A DNA stretch of 32,865 bases from Bacteroidia bacterium. GTDB lineage: Bacteria > Bacteroidota > Bacteroidia > Flavobacteriales > Flavobacteriaceae. Under the pieces are notes generated by a model. That model was not told the DNA's origin. It did not search any database and saw only the letters and a list, made by a program, of their open reading frames with translations. The translations under genes were made by a program, and so were the position numbers. This document shows positions 20,680 through 28,674 of the stretch, piece after piece; position 1 is the first letter of the stretch, and each line of letters begins with the position of its first letter. Where the stretch lies: assembly GCA_030430615.1 (NCBI GenBank), contig JAUIKV010000005.1, positions 1-32,865 on the forward strand. The letters are read 5' to 3'.

Positions 20680-20692
20680 GACATGTGATGTC
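20680..20692. promoter_or_regulatory. candidate operator GACAT-GTG-ATGTC
   Basis: Perfect 5-bp dyad sharing ATACGACATG with the site at 19480-19492. Confidence 0.5.
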
Positions 20693-20753
20693 CGGAATCC
20701 CGATTTGTGAAAACTCTAACATTTACACGAGAGTGGCCTCGGCACTCTGCATA

Positions 20754-20783
20754 AAAAAAACCCTATAGAATTAGGGTTTTTTT
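20754..20783. terminator. bidirectional intrinsic terminator
   Basis: AAAAAAACCCTA-tagaat-TAGGGTTTTTTT, perfect 12-bp arms. Confidence 0.85.
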
Positions 20784-20866
20784 GGAGGATCCGAAGACCC
20801 CTATATATAGAGAAATTAAGTTTCTGTTTTCAGACGGTTTGGTTGTGTTGCCCTTTGTTCTCTAGA

Positions 20867-20935
20867 CTAATAGGAGTAGGTTCTATAATCTGACCACTGG
20901 ATTCGTTTGCTGCGTTTAAAGGTTGTCGTTCTCAT
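20867..20935 (-). CDS. micro-ORF A: MRTTTFKRSKRIQWSDYRTYSY* (22 aa)
   Basis: Paralogous at peptide level to micro-ORF B; differences are mostly conservative or synonymous; A-rich leader AAAAAACCAACATT before ATG. Confidence 0.6.
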   Translation of the reverse strand: MRTTTFKRSKRIQWSDYRTYSY

Positions 20936-20982
20936 AATGTTGGTTTTTTAAGTTTTCGGGGGTTAAAAGTTTTTTCTGTAGG

Positions 20983-20998
20983 TAACCGGGTACGGTTA
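20983..20998. other. perfect hairpin between the two micro-ORFs
   Basis: TAACCG-ggta-CGGTTA on plus strand. Confidence 0.5.
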
Positions 20999-21073
20999 TT
21001 AAGCTCTTACTGCATAATGTCTGTACTCTGACCACTGGATTCGTTTGCTGTGTCTAAATGCTGAAGTTCTCAT
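20999..21073 (-). CDS. micro-ORF B: MRTSAFRHSKRIQWSEYRHYAVRA* (24 aa)
   Basis: Paralogous to micro-ORF A; A-rich leader AACCAATAAAAATACAAATC before ATG. Confidence 0.6.
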   Translation of the reverse strand: MRTSAFRHSKRIQWSEYRHYAVRA

Positions 21074-21151
21074 GATTTGTATTTTTATTGGTTAATGCTT
21101 TAAGACGTTATTTTTAATTTGATTTACACTTATAAGACGACTCATTTGAAG

Positions 21152-21197
21152 TATTTGTTACAGTACTATGTATTACAAAGTACTATTTTAACAAATA
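21152..21197. promoter_or_regulatory. 46-bp hyphenated palindrome upstream of the micro-ORFs
   Basis: TATTTGTTA...TAACAAATA with internal AGTACT (21162-21167) and AGTACT (21179-21184). Confidence 0.55.
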
Positions 21198-21331
21198 TTT
21201 AATAATATCCTATATGTAAGTCACTGAAAAACAGCAACATAAATAAAAATAAAAAATCTGAAGTTTTTGAATTTTAACAAAAATATCGAATATTCATGTC
21301 GTGATTCTGGGTCAGAAATACGAAAATCGGC

Positions 21332-22660
21332 CTAATCGAGTTCCTTGTCAAGACTCAAAATGGTTTGTAAAAGCACATTTGCACCGTTGGCCATGTCTGG
21401 CGCTGAAGTAAATTCATTGGGCGAATGGCTGATTCCTCCTTTGCTCGGTACGAAAATCATACCTGTGGGGGCAATTAGAGCCATGTCCTGGGCGTCATGT
21501 CCTGCTCCGCTTTGCATGCGTTTTGTCGAAAGGCCCAGTTTGCGTGCATTTTTTTCTATCATGTCGCGCATGTGTGGATCTGTCAATGCCGGTTTCCCTG
21601 TGGCGTCCGTAGCGCTAAAGGAGAATTTCACCCCGTGTCGACCAGCTATTTCATCGGCTCGCTTGCGCATATCCTCGTACATTGACAGGATCTTTTCAGA
21701 GGACAGATCACGGATCTCAAGACTCATCTTGACTTTTCCGGGAATCACATTGGGAGCGCCTGGTTCGGCACTGATCATTCCGACGGTACCTACCTGGTGA
21801 CCTTCAAAGGAACGAGTCACCTCATTCACAGCAATAACAAATTCCGAGGCCGCCAACAGGGCATCCTGCCTCATGTTCATCGGTGTGGTTCCCGCGTGGT
21901 TGGCAAACCCCTGAACTTCGATATCCCACCAGTTAATGCCAACGATTCCTTCGACCACTCCAATCTGAAGGTTCTCCTGCTCCAGGATTCCGCCTTGTTC
22001 TATGTGCAATTCGAGAAAGGCAGCCAATTCACCCTTCTTGCGAATCACCTGGTCCAGCTTTTGGGAATCACCTCCCAATCGATCTATACCTTCTGCCATG
22101 GTATAGCCGGTGCTGTTTTTCACCTTAAGCGCTTCCTCCCCAAGCTCTCCCGCCAGGGCTCTGCTGCCCATTACGCCACCCTCTTCATTGGAAAATATGA
22201 TGAGCTCCAGGGGATGATCGGTTTGCCAACCTATTTCTTGCAGCAGGGTCATTATCTCAATTCCGGCCATGGAGCCCACACAACCGTCATAGTTTCCTCC
22301 GTCTGGCACCATATCTATATGAGAGCCAAAGGCAATGGTCTTCAAATTGGGCTTCTTTCCTTTTCGTTTTCCAATGATGTTTCCTGCATAGTCGATGCTC
22401 ACCTCGAGCCCGGCACCTTTCATAAGCCCCATCACATATTCCCGGCCAGCCAGGTCAGCATCACTAAAGGCTACCCTTGAAGTCATGCCTGATTCGTCTT
22501 TTTCGAATTCAGCCAGCTTGAAAATGGATTTTTCCAGTCTGTCCTGATTCACGCGCTGCGTCGCAAGCTTTTTTTGACCGTGCACCTGAAACTGAAAAGA
22601 AAGACCTAGGATAGTGATGAACAAGAATACCGTGCTAAGGGAAGAAGGAATGGATTTCAT
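21332..22660 (-). CDS. Zn-dependent M20 hydrolase (N-carbamoyl-L-amino-acid hydrolase / allantoate amidohydrolase type), secreted
   Basis: FGSHIDMVPDGGNYDGCVGS, IIFSNEEGGVMGSRALAG, ELHIEQGGILEQENLQIGVVEGIVG, SGAGHDAQDMA. Confidence 0.9.
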   Translation of the reverse strand: MKSIPSSLSTVFLFITILGLSFQFQVHGQKKLATQRVNQDRLEKSIFKLAEFEKDESGMTSRVAFSDADLAGREYVMGLMKGAGLEVSIDYAGNIIGKRKGKKPNLKTIAFGSHIDMVPDGGNYDGCVGSMAGIEIMTLLQEIGWQTDHPLELIIFSNEEGGVMGSRALAGELGEEALKVKNSTGYTMAEGIDRLGGDSQKLDQVIRKKGELAAFLELHIEQGGILEQENLQIGVVEGIVGINWWDIEVQGFANHAGTTPMNMRQDALLAASEFVIAVNEVTRSFEGHQVGTVGMISAEPGAPNVIPGKVKMSLEIRDLSSEKILSMYEDMRKRADEIAGRHGVKFSFSATDATGKPALTDPHMRDMIEKNARKLGLSTKRMQSGAGHDAQDMALIAPTGMIFVPSKGGISHSPNEFTSAPDMANGANVLLQTILSLDKELD

Positions 22661-22721
22661 GGCAGTAGTTGAAGTTTGAATGATTTGTTCGACTGCACAA
22701 GATAATAAAATCTTAAAAGCA

Positions 22722-22765
22722 AGAAACCCTTAAGGATGTCATCACTCATCCTAAAGGGTTTCTTG
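22722..22765 (-). terminator. strong hairpin between convergently unrelated same-strand genes, probable terminator
   Basis: AAGAAACCCTTAAGGATG / CATCCTAAAGGGTTTCTT, 17/18 complementary. Confidence 0.6.
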
Positions 22766-22878
22766 ATCCTATCAAAATTAATAACTGAGACAAATTTAAA
22801 GGCTGATCTTATGCTTAACCATGATTTTTGTCAGGTTGCCAGTAAAAATTCAGAATTTATGAGAAAAGAAGATGTGGG

Positions 22879-23616
22879 TTAACGATCGATCCTGAAATTG
22901 TCGAGTTTGATGTCGTCCATTCCCTCATCGTCGAAGGGATATTCGAGTTGATTCTGAATGTTGTACAGCGATATCAGTATGAATTGACTCACCAAAACTA
23001 TGAAATAGGTGATCCAGGGTCCTTTGTCGGGTCCCACGCGGTGGATGATAGTTGGTGCATAGATAAGAGGAAAAATATAGATAAAGATCAGGCAATAGGC
23101 CTTCAGGCTGATAGGTGTGCGATGTGTGTTGATGGCATGAACGTTTTCAATCGTCTCGTGGAGATCCTTCATGATACGAAACAATCGCTCTTTGGACTTT
23201 GAGGATATCTTGTCTTCTTTTGAGTTCACGTACTCGTAAAGGTCATGCATTCGGGCGTCGATATCCGTAGTGTCCTTCTCATTGCTTTGGAGATGGATCA
23301 TCAATGTGTTGCTCAGGTTTATCATCAGCCTCTCAGCCTCTACCTGATCTTCTTCGCTCAGCTTTTCATTTGACATCAGGAAATAAGAGAAAGTCTTGAG
23401 AGTGCTTCTGAATTCACTGAGATGCTCAAGAGCTTTTTCACGCCTCCTGAAGGAGCCTCGAATTGTGAATACCAAAGGAAAGATGATCGCTATGCTGATC
23501 AGGGTGAGGTCCATATCGAATTCGATATTGTACCTAAAAGCCAGGAAAGGCACGATGATGGCTATGATCATGGCGATCCAGGTTCGGTGATTTATGATGA
23601 CCAGGTATTGTTTCAC
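22879..23616 (-). CDS. short bestrophin-like membrane protein
   Basis: TM segments; C-terminal LYNIQNQLEYPFDDEGMDDIKLDNF resembles the bestrophin C-terminal signature. Confidence 0.6.
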   Translation of the reverse strand: MKQYLVIINHRTWIAMIIAIIVPFLAFRYNIEFDMDLTLISIAIIFPLVFTIRGSFRRREKALEHLSEFRSTLKTFSYFLMSNEKLSEEDQVEAERLMINLSNTLMIHLQSNEKDTTDIDARMHDLYEYVNSKEDKISSKSKERLFRIMKDLHETIENVHAINTHRTPISLKAYCLIFIYIFPLIYAPTIIHRVGPDKGPWITYFIVLVSQFILISLYNIQNQLEYPFDDEGMDDIKLDNFRIDR

Positions 23617-23675
23617 GTTTAGCTTTTGGATATTGCCTAGTTAAATGTAAGCAAATTCAACAAAATAGAACAAAA

Positions 23676-23698
23676 AAAGACCGCTTTTCAGCGGCCTT
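23676..23698 (-). terminator. intrinsic terminator for YceI gene
   Basis: AAAGACCGCT..AGCGGCCTTT hairpin with T-run on minus strand. Confidence 0.65.
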
Positions 23699-23741
23699 TC
23701 CATTCTTCATTTGAATTGGGGGATTACAATGAAATGGGGGA

Positions 23742-24320
23742 TTAAAATTCGAGGTCGGTTACGAGATCGAATTCATCGTAAATTGCCTTATCCTTGAGGT
23801 CATCGAAGAAACTCGTCGAACCATAGCGGATATCGTATACAGTTCTGTCAATCTTGACATTGGCTGTTGCCTTGTTTCCGTATACTGACATTTCAAAAGT
23901 TACAGGAGCAGTTTTACCTTTAACAGTAAGGTCTCCGGTGACCTCATATGAGTTTTTGCCAGTGCTTTTGACATTTGTAAACACCAGATTCGCAGTTGGA
24001 AACTTCTCAACGCCAAAGAAATCATCCGATTTCAAGTGTCCTTCAAGCTTTCCTTTGTATTCTCCTTCCAGGTCATTCGTCACGATTGTGGTCATGTCCA
24101 CTTCGAATTCTCCTCCCGTAAGCTTTCCCTCGTCAAAGACCAGATGTCCTGATTTAAGCGCCACAGTTCCATAATGAGAGCCTGTTACTTTGTATCCTTT
24201 CCAGGTTACAGTGCTATTGTCAGTTTTGATCTCTTTTTTCTCGCCTTCAATCGTCGTAAACGAGAAAGTCACCACAGCCATAAGAATTACAGCCGCTAAG
24301 GTTTTTACTTTGTTTGTCAT
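23742..24320 (-). CDS. YceI family protein
   Basis: Signal peptide, VTWKGYKVTGSHYGTVALKSG, GDLTVKGKTAPVTFEM, DRTVYDIRYGS. Confidence 0.93.
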   Translation of the reverse strand: MTNKVKTLAAVILMAVVTFSFTTIEGEKKEIKTDNSTVTWKGYKVTGSHYGTVALKSGHLVFDEGKLTGGEFEVDMTTIVTNDLEGEYKGKLEGHLKSDDFFGVEKFPTANLVFTNVKSTGKNSYEVTGDLTVKGKTAPVTFEMSVYGNKATANVKIDRTVYDIRYGSTSFFDDLKDKAIYDEFDLVTDLEF

Positions 24321-24364
24321 GGTTTTTAAAATTTAATGTTTATTCGATGAATTATTTACTAAGA

Positions 24365-24751
24365 TTATTTTCCGAAATAAAATTTCTCTTTCACGATCTG
24401 TCCGTCTCTCCATTCTTGAACAGCTACCTGGGTGAACTGCTCTTCGGTTCCTTCGCTTGACTGGTATGAAACCTGCCACTCTACCATGGTGGTTCCTTCT
24501 CCGACCGCTACTTTCAAAGGTTTGACACAGTTCATCTCCTTTACGCTTGATAGAAAAGCTTTTCTGGCCTGTATGGCCTTTTCTTTTCCCCTGACCGGCT
24601 CCTCGTCGTTTTCCTGGACCTCTACTTCAGGGTCGTAGAACTTTTCGAGGGCCTGGATTTCCTGACCCTGCAACAACATGTCATTCAAGTCTCCAACTTT
24701 TTCCAACAAGGTGTTCATACGATCAAAATTTACATGGCAAAGATCGCTCAA
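24365..24751 (-). CDS. SnoaL/NTF2-like protein
   Basis: 128 aa, EKFYDPEVEVQENDEEPVRGKEKAIQAR...VQEWRDGQIVKEKFYFG. Confidence 0.75.
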   Translation of the reverse strand: MSDLCHVNFDRMNTLLEKVGDLNDMLLQGQEIQALEKFYDPEVEVQENDEEPVRGKEKAIQARKAFLSSVKEMNCVKPLKVAVGEGTTMVEWQVSYQSSEGTEEQFTQVAVQEWRDGQIVKEKFYFGK

Positions 24752-24814
24752 AGGAAGGCTTTGAAAAATAATGTAGATTATAAAATAAAGTTAAACTAGT
24801 TTAACATCCGGGCC

Positions 24815-25405
24815 CTATTGCTCCTGGATGAGCTGACTTTTGATCTTACTCAGAAATTCCTTGGTGATTCCCAGGTAAGAGGCGATGAGGTACTGGGGCA
24901 CCCGCTGTTCGATCAGGGGGTATTGTTTTCGGAAATACAAGTAGCGGTCCCTTGCAGACATGCTCAGGTTTCTCACTACCCTTTTTTGAGAGGCCGCGAG
25001 GGCTCTTTCCACAATTTTTCGAAAGAATCTTTCCAAAATCGGAATTTCATCGAGAAGTTTGTCGTGGTTCTCATAAGGGAACAGAACAACCTCCGTGTTT
25101 TCGAGGCATTGTACGTTGAAGTCAGAAGGAGTTTGGGATGTAAAACTCGCCAGATCTGAGGTCCACCAGTCTTCTACCGAGAACATGATCACGTGCTCCT
25201 GGCCCTGGTCATCGAGATAAAAGGTCTTCGTACAACCCTTGAGGACAAAGGCGCTGACAGAACACACATCCCCCTGCTGCAGAATGTACTGGCCTTTGAG
25301 GTATTGCCTTGTCTTTATTCGCGAAAGCAGTATTTTCTCCTCTTCCTCGCTCAATTCAACGATTCGGTTGATGTAGTCGATAAGGGGCTGTTCCTTTCTG
25401 ATCAT
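24815..25405 (-). CDS. Crp/Fnr family regulator / cyclic-nucleotide-binding domain protein
   Basis: KGQYILQQGDVCSVSAFVLKGCTKTFYLDDQGQEHVIMF; C-terminal YLIASYLGITKEFLSKIKSQL; start MIRKEQPLIDY overlaps upstream stop as ATGA. Confidence 0.85.
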   Translation of the reverse strand: MIRKEQPLIDYINRIVELSEEEEKILLSRIKTRQYLKGQYILQQGDVCSVSAFVLKGCTKTFYLDDQGQEHVIMFSVEDWWTSDLASFTSQTPSDFNVQCLENTEVVLFPYENHDKLLDEIPILERFFRKIVERALAASQKRVVRNLSMSARDRYLYFRKQYPLIEQRVPQYLIASYLGITKEFLSKIKSQLIQEQ

Positions 25406-27108
25406 TGGTTTTTTCGGTTCTGCTCGAGATAGCCCAGCACAAAAACGGCTGGGGCGTTCCAGTTGATGCACACCTCATTAGACGCGAAACTGGGTTCTAC
25501 GTCCATGTAGGCTTTTGCCGGATGCTCCGAGTTGTATTCCACCTCGTGCTGGTCCTGTCGATCATGGTTAGGGCCTCCGATGACAAAGCCGGGTACCGGA
25601 TCGGCAATCCCATCAGCCCCGCTTGGCCTGTGATGAGGAAACATCACAGGCTTGCTTCCGAAACCTGTCAGGAAACAGTATCCCGTGGCATTTTTTCCAA
25701 AGATATAATCATTAATCCTTTCTGCACCTGCGAGGTATTTTTCGTCTCCCGAAAGACGGTGTGCCACACACAATATCATGGCTTGGTTCAGGACGTCGCT
25801 GTTCGAGCCCCATTCGTAGCGATCAAGGGCCACATGATAAGGATTCTTGTCGATTTTCACCAGGAGACTGTCGGCGAGCTTAAGATGATCCGAAACCAGG
25901 GGGTCAGCCATCTTCTTTGGAAGCTTGTCCCTGTTTTCCAGCAGAGAGTGAAAGGCATTATTACGCACAAAAAACTTCCAACTGTTCGTGAGTTGATGCT
26001 GGTATGGCTGAGGATTCTTTTCCAGGTATTTCAGGTATTTTCTTTCTCCCGTTGCGAGGTAGAGCTCGGCCGCCGCCCAATAGAAATCATCGGAGAAAAC
26101 CGTATCATCATATTGGCCGGTACTGACATCCTCAGGATTGGAAAAAGGCACATTCCTGTTGCGAAGGGCCCACTTCCAGGCCTTCTCTGCCGAAATAATG
26201 GCCTCCGCTGACCAGACCGGGTCAGCAGAAGTGTAGAGGCGTCCGGCCTGGGCCATGACAGCAGCGTAACCCAGTGTCGCGGCTGTTCCCTTTCCGATGA
26301 TAAAGCGCTCCAAGTCGTAGGCCTCCGGCATGATGAAGCCTGAAAAGTTTTTGGCCGTCAGTTTGTGATAAACCCCTCCGTCGCGGTCCTGCATCGTTCT
26401 GATCCAGTTAAGCTCGTAGAGCAATTCGTCCCAAAGGTCACTCTGTTCGTTGCCGCTTTCAGGAATGTTGAGCGAAGCATCCGGTATAGCCTCCGGGTAC
26501 TGCTCGAGCAGGTGAAGCATCTGTCCGGTGGAAAGAGCCGCATTTACAATGTACTTTCCGTAATCGCCGGCGTCGTACCAGCCCCCTGGCGAACTGAGCT
26601 GTCCCTTCTTGCGACCTGATGAAGGATGGTAGGCACAAGCCGTATCCGGATGACCTGTAGCCCTTTTGTACATGCCACCGAAGGTCTCCTCTATGGGCAT
26701 CGAGGCCCGCTGAAAGTAATAGCTTTTGATCGACGCATTCAACGCTTTCTCAAACACTTTTTTCTCAATAGAAAAAGGATAGGAAGTTCCAACACTGTCG
26801 ATTTCAATGGTGTAGGTTCCCGGGGTTTTGAGATCTGTGAAATCACCTGACATAACCCTTTCTCCTGAGGTGTCCCAGGTGCCGCGATCCTGAAGCTCTC
26901 CGTTGAAAACAACCTCTCCCTGGCCATCAATGACCCTGAATTCACCTGCTGTTTGATCGACTAGAATAAACTCCTTCACCGAACCCGGATAATATCCGAT
27001 TTGGTTCAGCCGGATGCTGTCAGAAGTTTCAAGGGGCGGCTTTTCTGATTCGCATTGAACGCAAATCAAAGAAAGAAGGGCCAGAAAAAAATATCGCTTG
27101 ATGGTCAT
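25402..27108 (-). CDS. glycoside hydrolase family 9 (cellulase-like) lipoprotein
   Basis: Lipobox LICVQC; N-terminal Ig-like CelD_N (IRLNQIGYYPGSVKEFILV); GGWYDAGDYGKY; C-terminal SNEVCINWNAPAVFVLGYL. Confidence 0.92.
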   Translation of the reverse strand: MTIKRYFFLALLSLICVQCESEKPPLETSDSIRLNQIGYYPGSVKEFILVDQTAGEFRVIDGQGEVVFNGELQDRGTWDTSGERVMSGDFTDLKTPGTYTIEIDSVGTSYPFSIEKKVFEKALNASIKSYYFQRASMPIEETFGGMYKRATGHPDTACAYHPSSGRKKGQLSSPGGWYDAGDYGKYIVNAALSTGQMLHLLEQYPEAIPDASLNIPESGNEQSDLWDELLYELNWIRTMQDRDGGVYHKLTAKNFSGFIMPEAYDLERFIIGKGTAATLGYAAVMAQAGRLYTSADPVWSAEAIISAEKAWKWALRNRNVPFSNPEDVSTGQYDDTVFSDDFYWAAAELYLATGERKYLKYLEKNPQPYQHQLTNSWKFFVRNNAFHSLLENRDKLPKKMADPLVSDHLKLADSLLVKIDKNPYHVALDRYEWGSNSDVLNQAMILCVAHRLSGDEKYLAGAERINDYIFGKNATGYCFLTGFGSKPVMFPHHRPSGADGIADPVPGFVIGGPNHDRQDQHEVEYNSEHPAKAYMDVEPSFASNEVCINWNAPAVFVLGYLEQNRKNQ

Positions 27109-27159
27109 CTTTATGTTGTTCTAGAATCGTTCGGATTTCTCCAAATGCTCGAATTTCTC

Positions 27160-27210
27160 CAAAGATAAAGTTTAGGAGTCTTTCGATTGTTTAAAATCTT
27201 TCCAAAGATA
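27160..27210 (-). promoter_or_regulatory. two TATCTTTG (-7-like) boxes upstream of the GH9 gene
   Basis: CAAAGATA at 27160-27167 and 27203-27210 on plus strand, within a TTTC(T)CCAAAGATAAA direct repeat. Confidence 0.4.
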
Positions 27211-27242
27211 AAAATGAACACATTGCAAATTGATGACTAAAA

Positions 27243-28520
27243 TCATTGAGCAGCAGGGGCTGGACGAGCGGTTTTTAGAAAAGGTTGCCATTTCAAGTAG
27301 GTGCCACATCTCCAGAGCCATTCAAGAGGTCCGTACCTGAAGCTTTTCAGCCAGTATTTGCTTAGTAAGGTCTGTATGATGATAAGACCGATTCCCATGA
27401 GAAAACAGATAAGTGCGCCAAAATGCCCTATGTATCCGAGCCCCCAACCGAAATAGAGAAAGGTGCCAATCACCGATTGCATGACGTAATTGGTGAGTGC
27501 CATTCTTCCGTAAGGGGCAAAAAAGGCCAGTCTTTTATTCCAGGACTGCTTCTGATAGAGCATTAAAAAACCGCATAAAATAATCGAGGCCATTGAAATG
27601 CTGACCCAGTCCATGAAATTCATGCCCAAAGCAAACTGCCAGGTTGAGAAATCGATGGGTTGTGGTGCGGTTGCAAATGTTGCGATCACAAACCCGACGC
27701 TAAGAATCAGTGCGCCGATAGACCAGAGCATGAAGTCTTTGATTTTCTTTGAATAGGCAGAAAGGTCCTTGAAGAGGCCGATTCGGCCCAGCCACAGTCC
27801 GATCAAAAAGTAAGCAAAAGTGTAGTAGAACCTACCAAAAAAAGAAACTTGAAAGTCGATCTTGGTCAGCATCCCGTAGGTGACATTGAGATAAAACACT
27901 TCTCCCAGGCTTCCGTTAGTTATCGTGTCGATATAGTTTTTAACCAGTTCATGGTTGTTGTCCATCATCGGATGCACGCCCGTTACACCTTCCGCGCCGA
28001 AGATGGCAAAGGCGATGAATCGCGGTATCCCGAGAAAGATGAGTCCCGCTGTGATAAGCAGCCATTTTGAAGACACCCTGTAAAACGGGATGATAAAAGG
28101 GGCCAGGACTGCGTAAATGGTCAGGATGTCCCCTCGGTAGAAAAGCTGGTGAACACAACCGATCAGGAACAACAAGAACGCCCGCCAGATAAAGCGGCCA
28201 CTGAATTTCTGACCTTTGTTTTGGGCCGAATCCATCTGAATGGAAAAACTCAGGCCGAACAGAATTGAGAAAAGCGCAAAAAATTTCCCGGTAAAGAAGA
28301 TACCGATAATTCCCTGGATGATCTGGTCGGGAATTCCGTTGACGCCTTCCATGAACCCTTCAGGATGTGGGCCAGCGATGTATTGCTCCACCATGTGAAC
28401 CAGGGCCACTCCGGCCAGGGCAAAACCTCTGAGGGCATCAATGGAGATGATTCTGTTTTTGACTGGGGGTGACAGGGTTTGGGAACTGGCAGTCATGGGC
28501 AGGTGATTAGGTCTACCCAA
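27243..28520 (-). CDS. DUF418 (YeiB-like) membrane protein
   Basis: ISIDALRGFALAGVALVHM, multi-TM, C-terminal FGPLEWLWR-type motif (YGPLEWLWRCGTYLKWQP). Confidence 0.88.
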   Translation of the reverse strand: MGRPNHLPMTASSQTLSPPVKNRIISIDALRGFALAGVALVHMVEQYIAGPHPEGFMEGVNGIPDQIIQGIIGIFFTGKFFALFSILFGLSFSIQMDSAQNKGQKFSGRFIWRAFLLFLIGCVHQLFYRGDILTIYAVLAPFIIPFYRVSSKWLLITAGLIFLGIPRFIAFAIFGAEGVTGVHPMMDNNHELVKNYIDTITNGSLGEVFYLNVTYGMLTKIDFQVSFFGRFYYTFAYFLIGLWLGRIGLFKDLSAYSKKIKDFMLWSIGALILSVGFVIATFATAPQPIDFSTWQFALGMNFMDWVSISMASIILCGFLMLYQKQSWNKRLAFFAPYGRMALTNYVMQSVIGTFLYFGWGLGYIGHFGALICFLMGIGLIIIQTLLSKYWLKSFRYGPLEWLWRCGTYLKWQPFLKTARPAPAAQ

Positions 28521-28674
28521 CTAGACGCTCAATCGATGGAATATGTTACTCTCTTTTTCGACTATTTTTCCTGGTAATTCTTATTCTTACTGCTTTCAAA
28601 TTCAATATGATGGAATTTTGGTTTATTTTTATGGATTATCAACAATCAATTTGCGAATTCTATTTTTTGATTAG

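Noticed and set aside
20889-21050. 24-bp direct repeat TCTGACCACTGGATTCGTTTGCTG as att-site or transposon scar
   Set aside because: It is explained better by the shared SKRIQWS codons of two micro-ORFs; no integrase or transposase nearby
25405-26211. 268-aa plus-strand ORF opposite GH9
   Set aside because: Antisense frame without domain signatures
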